Source of the DNA: Lachnospiraceae bacterium
GTDB taxonomy: Bacteria > Bacillota > Clostridia > Lachnospirales > Lachnospiraceae
Direction: 5' to 3'
Assembly (NCBI GenBank): GCA_017437205.1
Contig: JAFSBP010000250.1
Location: 1 to 5,300, forward strand
Length of the DNA: 5,300 bases
In this document: piece after piece, positions 5,300-5,300 of the stretch
How the letters are laid out: each line of letters begins with the position of its first letter
Numbering within the stretch: the stretch's first letter is position 1
Position numbers and translations under genes: made by a program
The notes under the pieces: model-generated
Database searches by the model: none
Seen by the model: only the letters and a program-made list of their open reading frames with translations
Told to the model about the DNA's origin: nothing

Positions 5300-5300
5300 C

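Overview
The window looks like a core-genome segment of an anaerobic, low-GC-lineage Gram-positive, most likely a Clostridia member of the Lachnospiraceae type. The reasons are the prmC-prfA order, the tgt-yajC pair, a small TIGR04086/DUF3792-type membrane protein, a Firmicutes-style hpf gene, strong AGGAGG-type ribosome binding sites and consensus sigma-A promoters. The taxonomic call is inference from gene content and protein style, not a database match.

Layout, left to right. On the minus strand: the first 29 codons of hpf (1-87), with its own extended -10 promoter (217-246) and a leader of about 120 nt carrying a long hairpin; then the yajC terminator (284-308), yajC (322-648, GTG start) and tgt (762-1892). 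A 356-bp divergent intergenic region (1893-2248) follows. It holds a 17-bp perfect inverted repeat with arms 170 bp apart, plus one copy of a short dispersed repeat. On the plus strand: a 122-residue four-helix membrane protein (2249-2617), a second copy of the dispersed repeat, a near-consensus promoter (2681-2709) and a CNNM/CorC-HlyC-type transporter with CBS domains (2762-4036, TTG start). A perfect 26-bp palindrome (4055-4080) acts as a terminator for both convergent units. On the minus strand after it: prfA (4086-5159) and the C-terminal end of prmC (5144-5299), overlapping by 16 nt.

How the genes fit together. Most of the products serve translation and membrane traffic: PrmC methylates the GGQ glutamine of the release factor PrfA and the two are translationally coupled; Tgt inserts the queuosine precursor into tRNA wobble positions; YajC is an accessory Sec translocon subunit; HPF silences ribosomes in stationary phase; the CNNM protein is a divalent-cation or related transporter. 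No mobile element with a transposase, CRISPR array, rRNA or tRNA gene was seen.

I find no convincing undescribed multi-gene system. What is least explained is non-coding: the inverted-repeat architecture between tgt and the small membrane-protein gene, the dispersed GC-rich repeat that recurs about 540 bp away, and the structured hpf leader.
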